Origin: Flavobacterium daemonense
GTDB taxonomy: Bacteria > Bacteroidota > Bacteroidia > Flavobacteriales > Flavobacteriaceae
Direction: 5' to 3'
Assembly (NCBI RefSeq): GCF_007341385.1
Contig: NZ_VJYD01000006.1
Location: forward strand, 186,001-250,000
DNA length: 64,000 bases
Shown here: piece by piece, positions 8,269 through 16,583 of the stretch
Layout of the letters: every line of letters starts with the position of its first letter
How positions within the stretch are numbered: position 1 is the stretch's first letter
Position numbers and translations under genes: made by a program
Notes under the pieces: generated by a model
What the model was told of the DNA's origin: nothing
Databases searched by the model: none
Seen by the model: the letters and a program-made list of their open reading frames with translations, nothing else

Positions 8269-8949
8269 TTATTTCAGAGATTTAGTTTCATTTTCTAACA
8301 TTTTTTCAATATTAAAATAAATGCCGTCAACATTGTATTTTCCTTTTTCAAAACTCAGATAATCGCATTTGTCAACAAGTGACTGCGATTTGCTTTCGAG
8401 TTCAAAAACATTTAAAAGAATATATTCATGTTCGACCAAAATAACATGAAAACCAGTTTCGCATTTTCGTCCGTCGCCCGAAGATAAAATGGCATTCATG
8501 ATACTATGAAATTTGAACGAAGCTGTTTTGGCACTTTCTTCGTCGCCTTTCAAGTGATACGTGTACGCAAGAAGATTTAATTGTCTAAGATCAAAAGGGA
8601 ATTCGCTTAAAGTGTGATTGATCAATTTGATGGCTTCGTCATAATCTTTGGTTTCCATTTTTTCTTTGCCAAAAATATCATTCAATTTTTTTTCGTCAGG
8701 CGATCTCCAGAAAGCGTTGTATTTTGGCTGAAAAACATATCCGAAATACAAATAACGGAATTCATCGTGCGTCATGAGCGTATCATTTTTAGCCAGACGA
8801 TCCATTAAATTTGGATAATAAAATGGTGATTTTTTATCCTGAATCTCTTTTTCAATTTGCTTGTAATCTGGAATTTTGAACTCGTTTTGTTGTGCCGAAG
8901 CCGTGATTCCAATTAGTAAAGAAACGAATAGTACAATTTTTTTAATCAT
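8269..8949 (-). CDS. secreted DUF4919-family protein
   Basis: A 226-residue exported protein with a signal peptide (MKKIVLFVSLLIGITASAQ). The mature part opens FKIPDYKQIEKEIQDKKSPF and continues YYPNLMDRLAKNDTLMTHDE and FRYLYFGYVFQPKYNAF, the conserved block of DUF4919 proteins of Bacteroidota. The centre is helical, TPR-like (LLAYTYHLKGDEESAKTASF). Function unknown, probably periplasmic. The following GNAT gene starts 21 nt after its stop. Confidence 0.8.
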   Translation of the reverse strand: MIKKIVLFVSLLIGITASAQQNEFKIPDYKQIEKEIQDKKSPFYYPNLMDRLAKNDTLMTHDEFRYLYFGYVFQPKYNAFWRSPDEKKLNDIFGKEKMETKDYDEAIKLINHTLSEFPFDLRQLNLLAYTYHLKGDEESAKTASFKFHSIMNAILSSGDGRKCETGFHVILVEHEYILLNVFELESKSQSLVDKCDYLSFEKGKYNVDGIYFNIEKMLENETKSLK

Positions 8950-9134
8950 GATTTTTTGGTTTTGGTTAAAAGCGAAATTATGATTTTGGTTTGATGCAAT
9001 ATGCTGATGAAATTTGTTCTATTCTTGATGAATTGATTTTTAAAACCGAATGTCAGTAGTAAAAATAGTATAAAATATTGAATGTAAGTACTTCGATTTT
9101 ATGAAAGAACATCTTATTTTTAAGTTTTGAACTT

Positions 9135-10040
9135 CTAAGATTTATTTCTGGATGAATTAAAAGTTTGTGTAAAATTGGCGACAAAATCTTTGGTGTATTG
9201 TCCAGTCAAATCTAAGTCAGGGTCGAGAATGGTTATTTCGAGTCCGATTAATTTTTCGCTTTGAAACAAATAGGAGATGAGCTCATTGAATTCGGCATAT
9301 GAAAGTCCGTCTGGGGTTCTGCTATCAACGCAAGGCATAATTTCGTCGTTTAAAACATCAACATCTATATGTAGAAAAAAGCCATCGAGATTTTTATTTT
9401 TTATCTCAGCTAAGAAAGTTTCAACGCAATTCGGAATTCCTTTTTCCCGAAGATCATTTAAACTAAGATATGTGGCTTCAGAATTTCGGATTTCATTTTC
9501 ATATTGATCATCATATTCGCGATTGCCCACGCACCAAAGATTTTCTTCTTTGATGTACGGACATAAATTCAAAATATTTGTTAGTTTTTGATGACCATTT
9601 CCTGTCACAATTGAAGCTGCCATACCGCCGACACCGCCAGTTTCGGACAAAGAAATATCCATAAAATCGGTATGTCCGTCAAGATAAAACAATCCGAAGT
9701 TTCCTTTTTGTTTTAATGCGATTGCGGTTCCCAATAAAATGCTGCAATCACCGCCAATGATAAAAGGAAATTTATTTTGCGAAAGAATATTGTTGATTAG
9801 ATAGGCTTGTTCGCGAGCATATTCTACCAATGAATTTGCATTGAGAATCTGTGTTTCAGAATCTTTAACATTCGAGTATTTTGGAGCATCGAGCGTGAGA
9901 ATATTTTTTGGATTGATTTCTTTATGCAGATTATGTCTCCAGAACCATTCTGGTAATTTTTTTACGCCTGATTCTTTTCCCGGTTGAGGTTCTTTTAGTC
10001 CCAAATTTGATGGAAATTCAACAATATAAATCTCTTTCAT
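9135..10040 (-). CDS. arginase/agmatinase-fold hydrolase with an altered metal site
   Basis: A 301-residue protein of the ureohydrolase superfamily (arginase, agmatinase, formimidoylglutamase). Metal-binding segments are clear: GGDC (residues 96-99), DGHTD (D121, H123, D125) and HIDVDVLND (D226, D228). In classical arginases the first motif is GGDH; here Cys replaces that metal-binding His, a change I believe occurs in some subfamilies. D232 stands where arginases have the DP of motif 3. The likely reaction is hydrolysis of a guanidino or formimino group, but the substrate is open. rocD at 30368 would use ornithine if this is an arginase, though the two genes are 20 kb apart. Confidence 0.78.
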   Translation of the reverse strand: MKEIYIVEFPSNLGLKEPQPGKESGVKKLPEWFWRHNLHKEINPKNILTLDAPKYSNVKDSETQILNANSLVEYAREQAYLINNILSQNKFPFIIGGDCSILLGTAIALKQKGNFGLFYLDGHTDFMDISLSETGGVGGMAASIVTGNGHQKLTNILNLCPYIKEENLWCVGNREYDDQYENEIRNSEATYLSLNDLREKGIPNCVETFLAEIKNKNLDGFFLHIDVDVLNDEIMPCVDSRTPDGLSYAEFNELISYLFQSEKLIGLEITILDPDLDLTGQYTKDFVANFTQTFNSSRNKS

Positions 10041-10073
10041 AACAGATGATGTTTAGAGTAAAGTTATGAAAAT

Positions 10074-10109
10074 AAAAAAATCCGATTTGTGAAAGCAAAT
10101 CGAATTTTG
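10074..10109 (-). terminator. terminator of the carbonic anhydrase gene
   Basis: On the minus strand the imperfect stem AAAATTCGATTTG / CAAATCGGATTTT is followed by a T-run. It shares the GATTTGC/GCAAATC core with terminators after lpdA (10955-10990) and the flotillin-like gene (18550-18584). Confidence 0.75.
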
Positions 10110-10134
10110 GTTTTGTAGAAAATTATTTCTTTGA

Positions 10135-10812
10135 TTACAACACAATTACTTTTCCTGTATGCACATCATATCGCATGGCAACAACTTTTACTTTATGTTC
10201 TTTTACAATTGGATTATCTTCAATTAGCTTGATTGAGTGCTTGATATTTGCATCAATTGCGCCTAAATAATTTTTTTCTTTTGGGATTTTTTTAGCCGCT
10301 TCAATTTCTTCATTTTCCATCGAAATTGTTTCCACAATGTCGTCAATATGATTAAAATGATTTTTATACGAACCATTTTTGTCTTCTATATAAGCCTTAA
10401 TAGCGCCACATTCGGTATGTCCAAGCACAACAATTAATTTAGAGTCTAAGTGTTCAACCGCATATTCAATACTTCCCATATCGATATTGGTAATTAAATT
10501 TCCAGCATTTCGTATCACAAATAGATCGCCAACTCCTTGGTCAAAAGCAATTTCGGGCGAAACTCTACTGTCAGAACAAGTTACAACAACAGCAAATGGC
10601 TTTTGTCCATTTTCATTGGCTTTGACAGCATCTCTGTTTTGGTGCGGATGAATAGGTTTTTCATCTATAAATCTTTGGTTTCCCTCTAATAATTGTTCAA
10701 CATTTGTCAGGCTATGATTTTCTGCAGTAGCAGTAACTTTTTCCTCATTTTGTTTTTTACAGCTAAGGACTAAAAAAACGATTACGATTAATATGCTAAG
10801 TTTTGATTTCAT
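10135..10812 (-). CDS. beta-class carbonic anhydrase, predicted lipoprotein
   Basis: A 225-residue enzyme that interconverts CO2 and bicarbonate. The beta-class zinc site is complete: C79 and the D81/R83 pair in CSDSR, then H132 and C135 in GHTECGA. Before the catalytic domain is a lipoprotein signal peptide with lipobox VLSC (Cys 18) and a KKQNEEK linker, so the enzyme should be anchored in the periplasm or at the outer membrane. The remaining length fits a single beta-CA domain ending DVHTGKVIVL. Cytosolic forms are the rule for beta-CAs, so the export signal is notable. It has its own terminator. Confidence 0.9.
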   Translation of the reverse strand: MKSKLSILIVIVFLVLSCKKQNEEKVTATAENHSLTNVEQLLEGNQRFIDEKPIHPHQNRDAVKANENGQKPFAVVVTCSDSRVSPEIAFDQGVGDLFVIRNAGNLITNIDMGSIEYAVEHLDSKLIVVLGHTECGAIKAYIEDKNGSYKNHFNHIDDIVETISMENEEIEAAKKIPKEKNYLGAIDANIKHSIKLIEDNPIVKEHKVKVVAMRYDVHTGKVIVL

Positions 10813-10954
10813 TTTGCGTATTTTGAAGTTATTGCTATCAAATATTCTAAATTAGAATTGCACCAAATTTTTTCCTAGACTTTTAATTGTTTTAGTAAAG
10901 TTATGAAAATAAGTAGTTTAAATTTTTTAAAATGAATCAATTATATCTCAAATA

Positions 10955-10990
10955 AAAAAATCCGACTCGCTTTCGCAAATCGGATTTTTA
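10955..10990 (-). terminator. terminator of lpdA
   Basis: On the minus strand the stem AAAAATCCGA / TCGGATTTTT has a 14-nt loop (TTTGCGAAAGCGAG) and a seven-T tail, about 40 nt past the lpdA stop. Confidence 0.85.
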
Positions 10991-11028
10991 AATTGAAAAT
11001 TATATGTAACCGTAAAACGGTATATTTT

Positions 11029-12417
11029 TTACAAGTGAATTACTTCGCCGTAAGCATCAGCAACAGCTTCCATAACAGCCTCGCTCATAGTTGGGTGAGG
11101 GTGGATAGATTTAAGGATTTCATGACCTGTAGTTTCAAGTTTACGAGCTACAACTGCTTCAGCAATCATATCTGTAACACCAGCACCAATCATGTGACAT
11201 CCTAACCATTCTCCATATTTAGCATCGAAAATTACTTTTACGAATCCATCTGGAGTTCCTGCAGCTTTTGCTTTTCCTGAAGCAGAGAATGGGAATTTAC
11301 CAATTTTTAACTCGTAACCTTTTTCTTTAGCTTGTTTTTCAGTCAAACCAACAGAAGCAATTTCTGGAGTTGCGTACGTACAACCAGGAACGTTTCCGTA
11401 ATCGATTGGTTCTACGTGTAATCCAGCGATTTTTTCAACACAGTTGATTCCTTCAGCCGAAGCCACGTGAGCTAAAGCCTGACCTGGAGTAACGTCTCCA
11501 ATTGCATAATATCCAGGAATATTAGTTGCGTTGTAAGCGTTTACTAAGATTTTATCTCTGTCAACAGCGATTCCAACTTCTTCTAAACCAATATTTTCAA
11601 TGTTAGTTTTGATTCCAACTGCAGAAAGTACGATATCAGCTTCAAGAACTTCTTCTCCTTTAGCTGTTTTTACAGTTGCTTTAACTCCGTTTCCTGTAGT
11701 GTCAACTTTTTCTACAGAAGAGTTTGTCATTATTTTAATTCCAGCTTTTTTCAAAGAACGCTCAAATTGTTTTGAGATATCTTCATCTTCTACAGGAACT
11801 ACATTTGGCATAAATTCTACAATTGTAACTTCAGTTCCCATTGAGTTGTAGAAGTGAGCGAACTCCACTCCAATTGCTCCAGAACCAACAATAATCATAG
11901 ATTTTGGTTGTGTTGGCAAAGTCATTGCTTGACGGTAACCAATTACTTTTACACCATCTTGAGGTAAGTTTGGCAACTCACGAGAGCGAGCTCCAGTTGC
12001 GATGATAATATGATCAGCGCTATATTCGGTAACTTTATTGTCTTTATCAGTAACGTCAAGTTTTTTACCTGGTTTTAGTTTTCCAAAACCTTCAATAACG
12101 TCAATTTTGTTTTTTTTCATCAAGAATTGAACTCCTTTGCTCATTCCTTCTGCTACACCACGGCTGCGTTGTACAACTGCAGGGAAATCTTTATCGAATT
12201 CAGAAACTTTTAATCCATAATCAGAAGCATGTTTCAAGTAATCAAAAACCTGAGCCGATTTAAGCAATGCTTTTGTTGGGATACATCCCCAGTTCAAACA
12301 TACACCACCAAGGTTTTCTTTTTCAACTACAGCTACTTTAAAGCCTAATTGTGAAGCTCTAATCGCTGTTACATAGCCTCCAGGACCGCTTCCTAAAACA
12401 ATAACGTCGTATTTCAT
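11029..12417 (-). CDS. lpdA: dihydrolipoyl dehydrogenase (E3)
   Basis: A 462-residue flavoprotein that re-oxidises dihydrolipoamide of 2-oxoacid dehydrogenase complexes and the glycine cleavage system, passing electrons to NAD+. The FAD site GSGPGGY (residues 9-15) and the redox disulfide GGVCLNWGC (C40, C45) are intact. The NAD-binding Rossmann motif GSGAIGVEFA, the second FAD contact (YAIGDVTPG) and the catalytic His of HPHPTMSEA near the C-terminus are all present. The length is standard. It is monocistronic here, away from E1/E2 genes, so it probably serves several complexes. Confidence 0.96.
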   Translation of the reverse strand: MKYDVIVLGSGPGGYVTAIRASQLGFKVAVVEKENLGGVCLNWGCIPTKALLKSAQVFDYLKHASDYGLKVSEFDKDFPAVVQRSRGVAEGMSKGVQFLMKKNKIDVIEGFGKLKPGKKLDVTDKDNKVTEYSADHIIIATGARSRELPNLPQDGVKVIGYRQAMTLPTQPKSMIIVGSGAIGVEFAHFYNSMGTEVTIVEFMPNVVPVEDEDISKQFERSLKKAGIKIMTNSSVEKVDTTGNGVKATVKTAKGEEVLEADIVLSAVGIKTNIENIGLEEVGIAVDRDKILVNAYNATNIPGYYAIGDVTPGQALAHVASAEGINCVEKIAGLHVEPIDYGNVPGCTYATPEIASVGLTEKQAKEKGYELKIGKFPFSASGKAKAAGTPDGFVKVIFDAKYGEWLGCHMIGAGVTDMIAEAVVARKLETTGHEILKSIHPHPTMSEAVMEAVADAYGEVIHL

Positions 12418-12589
12418 TTTTTTGGTTTTTAGTATTTATCGCCGAAAATGAGAATATAATTCCGAAACTCATTCCCTATTTTTCTTTTTGTTATTTGTGA
12501 TTGCGAATTTAAGGATTTATTTTAAATGAACGCCTCAAATTTTATTTTTACAAACACTGATTTTGATCTTTTCACAGAGAATGGTCAAA

Positions 12590-12757
12590 TTGTTAATTGT
12601 AAATTATGAATTATGAAATGAAATTTTAGATTTGGAAGTTTTAATTTGAAATTAAATCACCAGACAAAATAAACGAAGTCGAAGGCCTTTCGTGATGAAA
12701 AGCTCTTCGACTTCGCTCAGAGTGACATTAATAATTCACAATTAATAATTCATAATT
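12590..12757. repeat. composite inverted repeat in a 338-base gap
   Basis: The outer arms are AATTGTAAATTATGAATTATG (from about 12595) and the inverted AATTCACAATTAATAATTC (about 12731-12749). Nested inside is CGAAGTCGAAG / CTTCGACTTCG (12674-12684, 12705-12715). This is a dispersed Flavobacterium-type palindrome; relatives of the inner arm occur at 54335-54405. The rest of the gap (12418-12589) holds the lpdA upstream region, where I see no clear promoter box. Confidence 0.65.
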
Positions 12758-13340
12758 ATACTTTGACGTGTCCCCAGTTTTCTCCGCTGGCAATTCGTCT
12801 AATTTGCATTTCGCTTACGCCGAATTGTTTGGCTATCATTTTCAAACGTGTTTTTTGATCTGGTCTTGCTAAAATTTTCTTGATCAGCATAACTTTTGTT
12901 GTAGTCAATTTTCGTCCGTCAGCTTTTAGATTGTGCTCAATCAGATTTTTTTTCGCCTGAATCACACGCGGACTTTTGCGACTGTGCGCCATCATTTCTT
13001 CTTTTGTCGCCCAACGCAAATTGCTCACATCGTCATTGCTTCGGTTGTAATCCAAATGAAGCACATATGTTTGTTCCTCAGATTGCTTCGGAATAAAATA
13101 TTGGGCTACTAATTTGTAGAGAAAAAGATATTTGTTGACGATTTTGTCATCTTTTTTAACCTTAAATCTAAAGGTTGGATAACCGTCGCTCAAACCGCCT
13201 TTTAGGATTCGGCCTTCTTCAATTTTGTCTGTAAAACTTATAAGTCGGCCTCTGTTTGAGATCGCATATTTAAGTTGTAATGAGGCATTTATTTCTATTT
13301 CTTTGAACTGTTCTTCTGGATAAAATCTATTTTGTGGCAT
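12756..13340 (-). CDS. NUMOD4/HNH homing-endonuclease-like protein
   Basis: A 194-residue protein in three parts. The N-terminal region (about 10-75) resembles NUMOD4: YAISNRGRLISF, then LKGGLSDGYPTFRF. An HNH-like core follows at about 100-130, HLDYNRSNDDVSNLRWAT, giving the His, Asn and Asn-Leu-x-Trp pattern of HNH_3 nucleases. The C-terminus is a helix-turn-helix, MIAKQFGVSEMQIRRIASG, as in homing-endonuclease DNA-binding tails. No intron or intein is evident nearby, so it is free-standing. It may be a domesticated nuclease or a DNA-binding protein. Activity is inferred from motifs only. Confidence 0.75.
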   Translation of the reverse strand: MPQNRFYPEEQFKEIEINASLQLKYAISNRGRLISFTDKIEEGRILKGGLSDGYPTFRFKVKKDDKIVNKYLFLYKLVAQYFIPKQSEEQTYVLHLDYNRSNDDVSNLRWATKEEMMAHSRKSPRVIQAKKNLIEHNLKADGRKLTTTKVMLIKKILARPDQKTRLKMIAKQFGVSEMQIRRIASGENWGHVKV

Positions 13341-13484
13341 TTTCTTTTACATTTGATTTCTATAATCTCAAAGATAAATAATAAACCAAAAATGAAGTGT
13401 TAAAGCACTAGTCCAGAAGAGCAGTTTTATGATTTCTATAACGCTGATTTAACGTTTATAAATGTTTTTTTAGCATTTTAGCCC

Positions 13485-15239
13485 CTAATTAGCAACCGAA
13501 AATTGCGAATCATATAGATTTTTATAGTATCCATCAGCTTTATTAAGCAATTCTTGATGTGTTCCTTGCTCAACAATCAATCCTTTGTCCATTACCACAA
13601 TTTTATCGGCATTTACAATTGTAGCTAAACGGTGTGCAATAATTATAGAAGTTCTTCCTTTGGTAATTGTTTCTGTCGCGCGCTGAATCAATTCTTCAGA
13701 ATAAGTATCAATTGATGAAGTCGCTTCATCCAAAATCAAAATACTTGGATTGCTCACATATGAACGTAAAAAGGCGATCAATTGGCGCTGACCAGACGAA
13801 AGCATTACGCCGCGTTCCTTTACATCAAAATCATAACTATCAGGCAAACTCATGATAAAGTCATGAACGCCAATTTTTTTGGCAGCATCCAGAACTTGTT
13901 CACGGGTAATTTCTGGATTGTGCAATGTAATGTTGTTGTAAATGGTGTCAGCAAACAAAAATACATCTTGTAAAACCACGGCAATTTGTTTTCTTAACGA
14001 AGCCAAAGTATAGTTTTCAATATTATGTCCGTCAATAAAAATGCTGCCGCTGTTAATTTCATAAAAACGGTTCAGCAAGTTGATTATAGTCGATTTTCCA
14101 GCTCCGGTCGAACCTACAATTGCAATTGTCTGCCCAGAATCTACAGATAAATCAATGCCTTTAATTACTTCTTCTTCCGGAATATAACTAAAACGGACAG
14201 CTTTGAATTCAATACTTCCTTTAAAAACTGGTGCTTCAATAGTTCCAGTGTCCTGAATATGATCTTGTGTATCAATAATGTCAAAAACACGATTTGCTGC
14301 AATCATTCCTAATTGCATCTCGTTGAATTTATCTGCAATTTGACGAAGCGGATTAAATAACATTCCAATAAACATCGTATAAGAAAACAAATCTCCGAAT
14401 GTCGTAAAATGATCGCCATTCAAAATTTTGAATCCACCAAAAACAACCACCAATCCTAAAGTGATTGATGAAATAATATCGGCAATTGGGAAGAAAATCG
14501 AGTTGTATAGAATAGTTTTTATCCAAGCTACTCTATGTTTGTCATTGATTTGCTTGAAATTTTCGGCCTCAATACTTTCACGGTTAAAAAGTTGTACGAT
14601 TTTCATTCCCGTAACACGTTCCTGCACAAATGAGTTCATATTGGCAATCTGTGTACGTACTTCTTCAAAAGCAACCTGCATTTTACGCTGAAAAATTCGG
14701 GTAATGTAAACCAGAATCGGCATTGCAACAACCACAATCCAAGTCAGTTTCCAATTCATATAAAACATAAAAAGCAAAACGACCAGCATTTTCATCAAAT
14801 CACTGATGATCATAAAAAGTCCTTGACTGAAAATACGCGCAATTGATTCAATATCCGAAACAGATCTGGTTACCAATTGTCCAACCGGAACCAAATCAAA
14901 ATATTTCATTCTGAAACTTAAAATGTGTTTGAAAAGCTTATTTCGGATATCTTTTACAATATCCTGCCCGAGCCAATTTGCCCAATAAACAAAGTAGAAT
15001 TGAGAAAAAACTTCCATCAAAAGCACACCGCCCATTAACATAATATATAGGAGCAAGCCATATTTGTCATGAGTCTTGATATAGCCGTCGACCGTTTGTT
15101 TCAATAAATAAGGGCGAAGTGCTGCAAAAATCGACAACGAAACAGCAAAAACAATAACGCCGTAATAGCGCCATTTATAGGGTTTGGTATATTTTAAAAT
15201 TCGTTTGAATAATCCAGTATCGAATGCTTTTGCTTTCAT
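13485..15239 (-). CDS. ABC exporter, fused permease and ATPase (MsbA-like)
   Basis: A 584-residue half-transporter that would work as a homodimer in the inner membrane. Residues about 20-310 form the six-helix exporter domain. The nucleotide-binding domain has Walker A GSTGAGKST (375-383), a Q-loop (VVLQDVFLF), the signature LSSGQRQL (about 480-487), Walker B ILILDEATS (about 500) and the switch His in IIIAHRLATI. Members export lipids, lipid A, peptides or drugs; the substrate is not predictable. truA lies upstream on the same strand, separated by a repeat-filled 176-base gap. Confidence 0.93.
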   Translation of the reverse strand: MKAKAFDTGLFKRILKYTKPYKWRYYGVIVFAVSLSIFAALRPYLLKQTVDGYIKTHDKYGLLLYIMLMGGVLLMEVFSQFYFVYWANWLGQDIVKDIRNKLFKHILSFRMKYFDLVPVGQLVTRSVSDIESIARIFSQGLFMIISDLMKMLVVLLFMFYMNWKLTWIVVVAMPILVYITRIFQRKMQVAFEEVRTQIANMNSFVQERVTGMKIVQLFNRESIEAENFKQINDKHRVAWIKTILYNSIFFPIADIISSITLGLVVVFGGFKILNGDHFTTFGDLFSYTMFIGMLFNPLRQIADKFNEMQLGMIAANRVFDIIDTQDHIQDTGTIEAPVFKGSIEFKAVRFSYIPEEEVIKGIDLSVDSGQTIAIVGSTGAGKSTIINLLNRFYEINSGSIFIDGHNIENYTLASLRKQIAVVLQDVFLFADTIYNNITLHNPEITREQVLDAAKKIGVHDFIMSLPDSYDFDVKERGVMLSSGQRQLIAFLRSYVSNPSILILDEATSSIDTYSEELIQRATETITKGRTSIIIAHRLATIVNADKIVVMDKGLIVEQGTHQELLNKADGYYKNLYDSQFSVAN

Positions 15240-15246
15240 TTATTTT

Positions 15247-15417
15247 TTATTGGCTTTAGGCTATAAGCTTTAGGCAATAGGCTTAGCACTTTATGCTTAA
15301 AGCCTTTTGCTTATAGCTTATCGCTATAATTTTTGATGCTTTAAGCTATAAGCTTTAGGTATTAGGCTAATCACTTTGCGGTGAAAGCTTATTGCCTAAA
15401 GCTTAAAGCCTATAGCT
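15247..15417. repeat. AT-rich imperfect repeat cluster
   Basis: The block is built from many variants of GCTATAAGCTTTAGGCAATA in both orientations, for example near 15258-15285, 15300-15325, 15342-15370 and 15388-15415. It can fold into a long imperfect hairpin. It fills the gap between truA and the ABC transporter and codes for nothing apparent. Confidence 0.7.
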
Positions 15418-16150
15418 ATATATATTCGTATTTTATTTCGGTTAAATATAAACCGTGTGCTGGAACCGAAAATCCTGCTTTTTCTCTGCTTTTGCTGGCA
15501 ATTATATTTTCAAAATCTTCCAACGTAATTTTATGCAGACCAATATTCACCAAAGTTCCCACAATTGAACGAACCATATTTCTTAAAAATCGGTTTGCCG
15601 AAATCGTAAAAACAAGTTTGTTGTTTTCTTGTTTCCAATACGCATCAAAAATCGTGCAATCAAATGTGTTTACATCTGTATTTACTTTAGAAAAGCATTG
15701 GAAATCGGTATGATTTAGCAAAATTTTTGCGGCTTCATTCATCAAAGCTACATCTAATTTTTGATTAAAATACCAGCTTAGTCCCTCTAAAAAGGGATTT
15801 TTAACAGTGTTGATATGATATTCATAAGTTCGTTTTGTAGCGTCAAATCGGCAATGTGCTTCATCATGAACTAATATGATATCAAAAATCGCAATATCTT
15901 TTGGCAAATACGAATTCAGTTTGTGCACTAAATTCGGAACATCTAATGGAGTTTCAACATCAAAATGCCCAAACATTTCTTCGGCATGAACGCCAGTATC
16001 TGTGCGTCCGGCACCCATAACATTTATAGGTGAATTTAGTAATACCGAAAGCGCTTTGTTTAAAGTTTCTTGAACAGAAGATGCATTAGGCTGAAATTGC
16101 CAGCCATGATAATTTGTTCCGTTGTAAGCAAATTGAATAAAATATCTCAC
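15416..16150 (-). CDS. truA: tRNA pseudouridine(38-40) synthase
   Basis: A 244-residue enzyme that isomerises uridines 38-40 in the tRNA anticodon stem. The catalytic motif GAGRTDTGVHA has the nucleophilic Asp at residue 51. Other family segments are YNGTNYHGWQFQP at the N-terminus, CRFDATKRTYEY in the centre and RFLRNMVRSIVGTL near the C-terminus. The length matches the family. The stop codon lies at the edge of the AT-rich repeat block at 15247-15417. Confidence 0.95.
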   Translation of the reverse strand: MRYFIQFAYNGTNYHGWQFQPNASSVQETLNKALSVLLNSPINVMGAGRTDTGVHAEEMFGHFDVETPLDVPNLVHKLNSYLPKDIAIFDIILVHDEAHCRFDATKRTYEYHINTVKNPFLEGLSWYFNQKLDVALMNEAAKILLNHTDFQCFSKVNTDVNTFDCTIFDAYWKQENNKLVFTISANRFLRNMVRSIVGTLVNIGLHKITLEDFENIIASKSREKAGFSVPAHGLYLTEIKYEYI

Positions 16151-16380
16151 TTTAGAGGTTCAAAGGTTTATTTAAAGGCTCAAAGGTACAAAGGTTTTTT
16201 TTAAGGTGCTAAGGTTCTAAGATGCTAAGTTACTAAGGTTTTTTATGCGTATGTATTGTAGAGACGTACAGCAGTGCATCTACCGCTAGATTGGGAAAAT
16301 CTGTTTTTTGATTAAAAAACAGATTTCAATAATATCTGCTAAGAAATCTTAGAACCTTAGTTCCTCAGAACCTCAAAAAA
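16151..16380. repeat. mixed inverted repeat upstream of the flotillin-like gene
   Basis: The left part has GGTTCAAAGGTTTATTTAAA and GCTAAGGTTCTAAGATGCTA; the right end (about 16338-16376) carries the inverted form CTAAGAAATCTTAGAACCTT. Inside lies AGAGACGTACAGCAGTGCAT, a relative of the pair at 18513-18640. It occupies the first half of a 433-base gap; the second half is the promoter region of the next gene. Confidence 0.65.
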
Positions 16381-16554
16381 TTGTGTTAAAATCGATCAAA
16401 AGCCAAAATGCAAATCATAGTTTGTTCAGTTAAAAATCGTGTCAAAAATTGACAATTCCAACGATATAATTAAAGTCAAATTTTAACATTTTTTGGAAGA
16501 AATTTCCAAATGTTAATTTTTAAAATTTTTCATTTTAACAGATCATATTTCTCC

Positions 16555-16562
16555 TATGTTTG
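16555..16562 (+). promoter_or_regulatory. -7 box of the flotillin-like gene
   Basis: TATGTTTG matches the Bacteroidota -7 consensus TAnnTTTG and lies 21 nt before the ATG. No good -33 TTG is seen at the usual distance. Confidence 0.5.
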
Positions 16563-16583
16563 TACAACTAAATATCAAAAACT

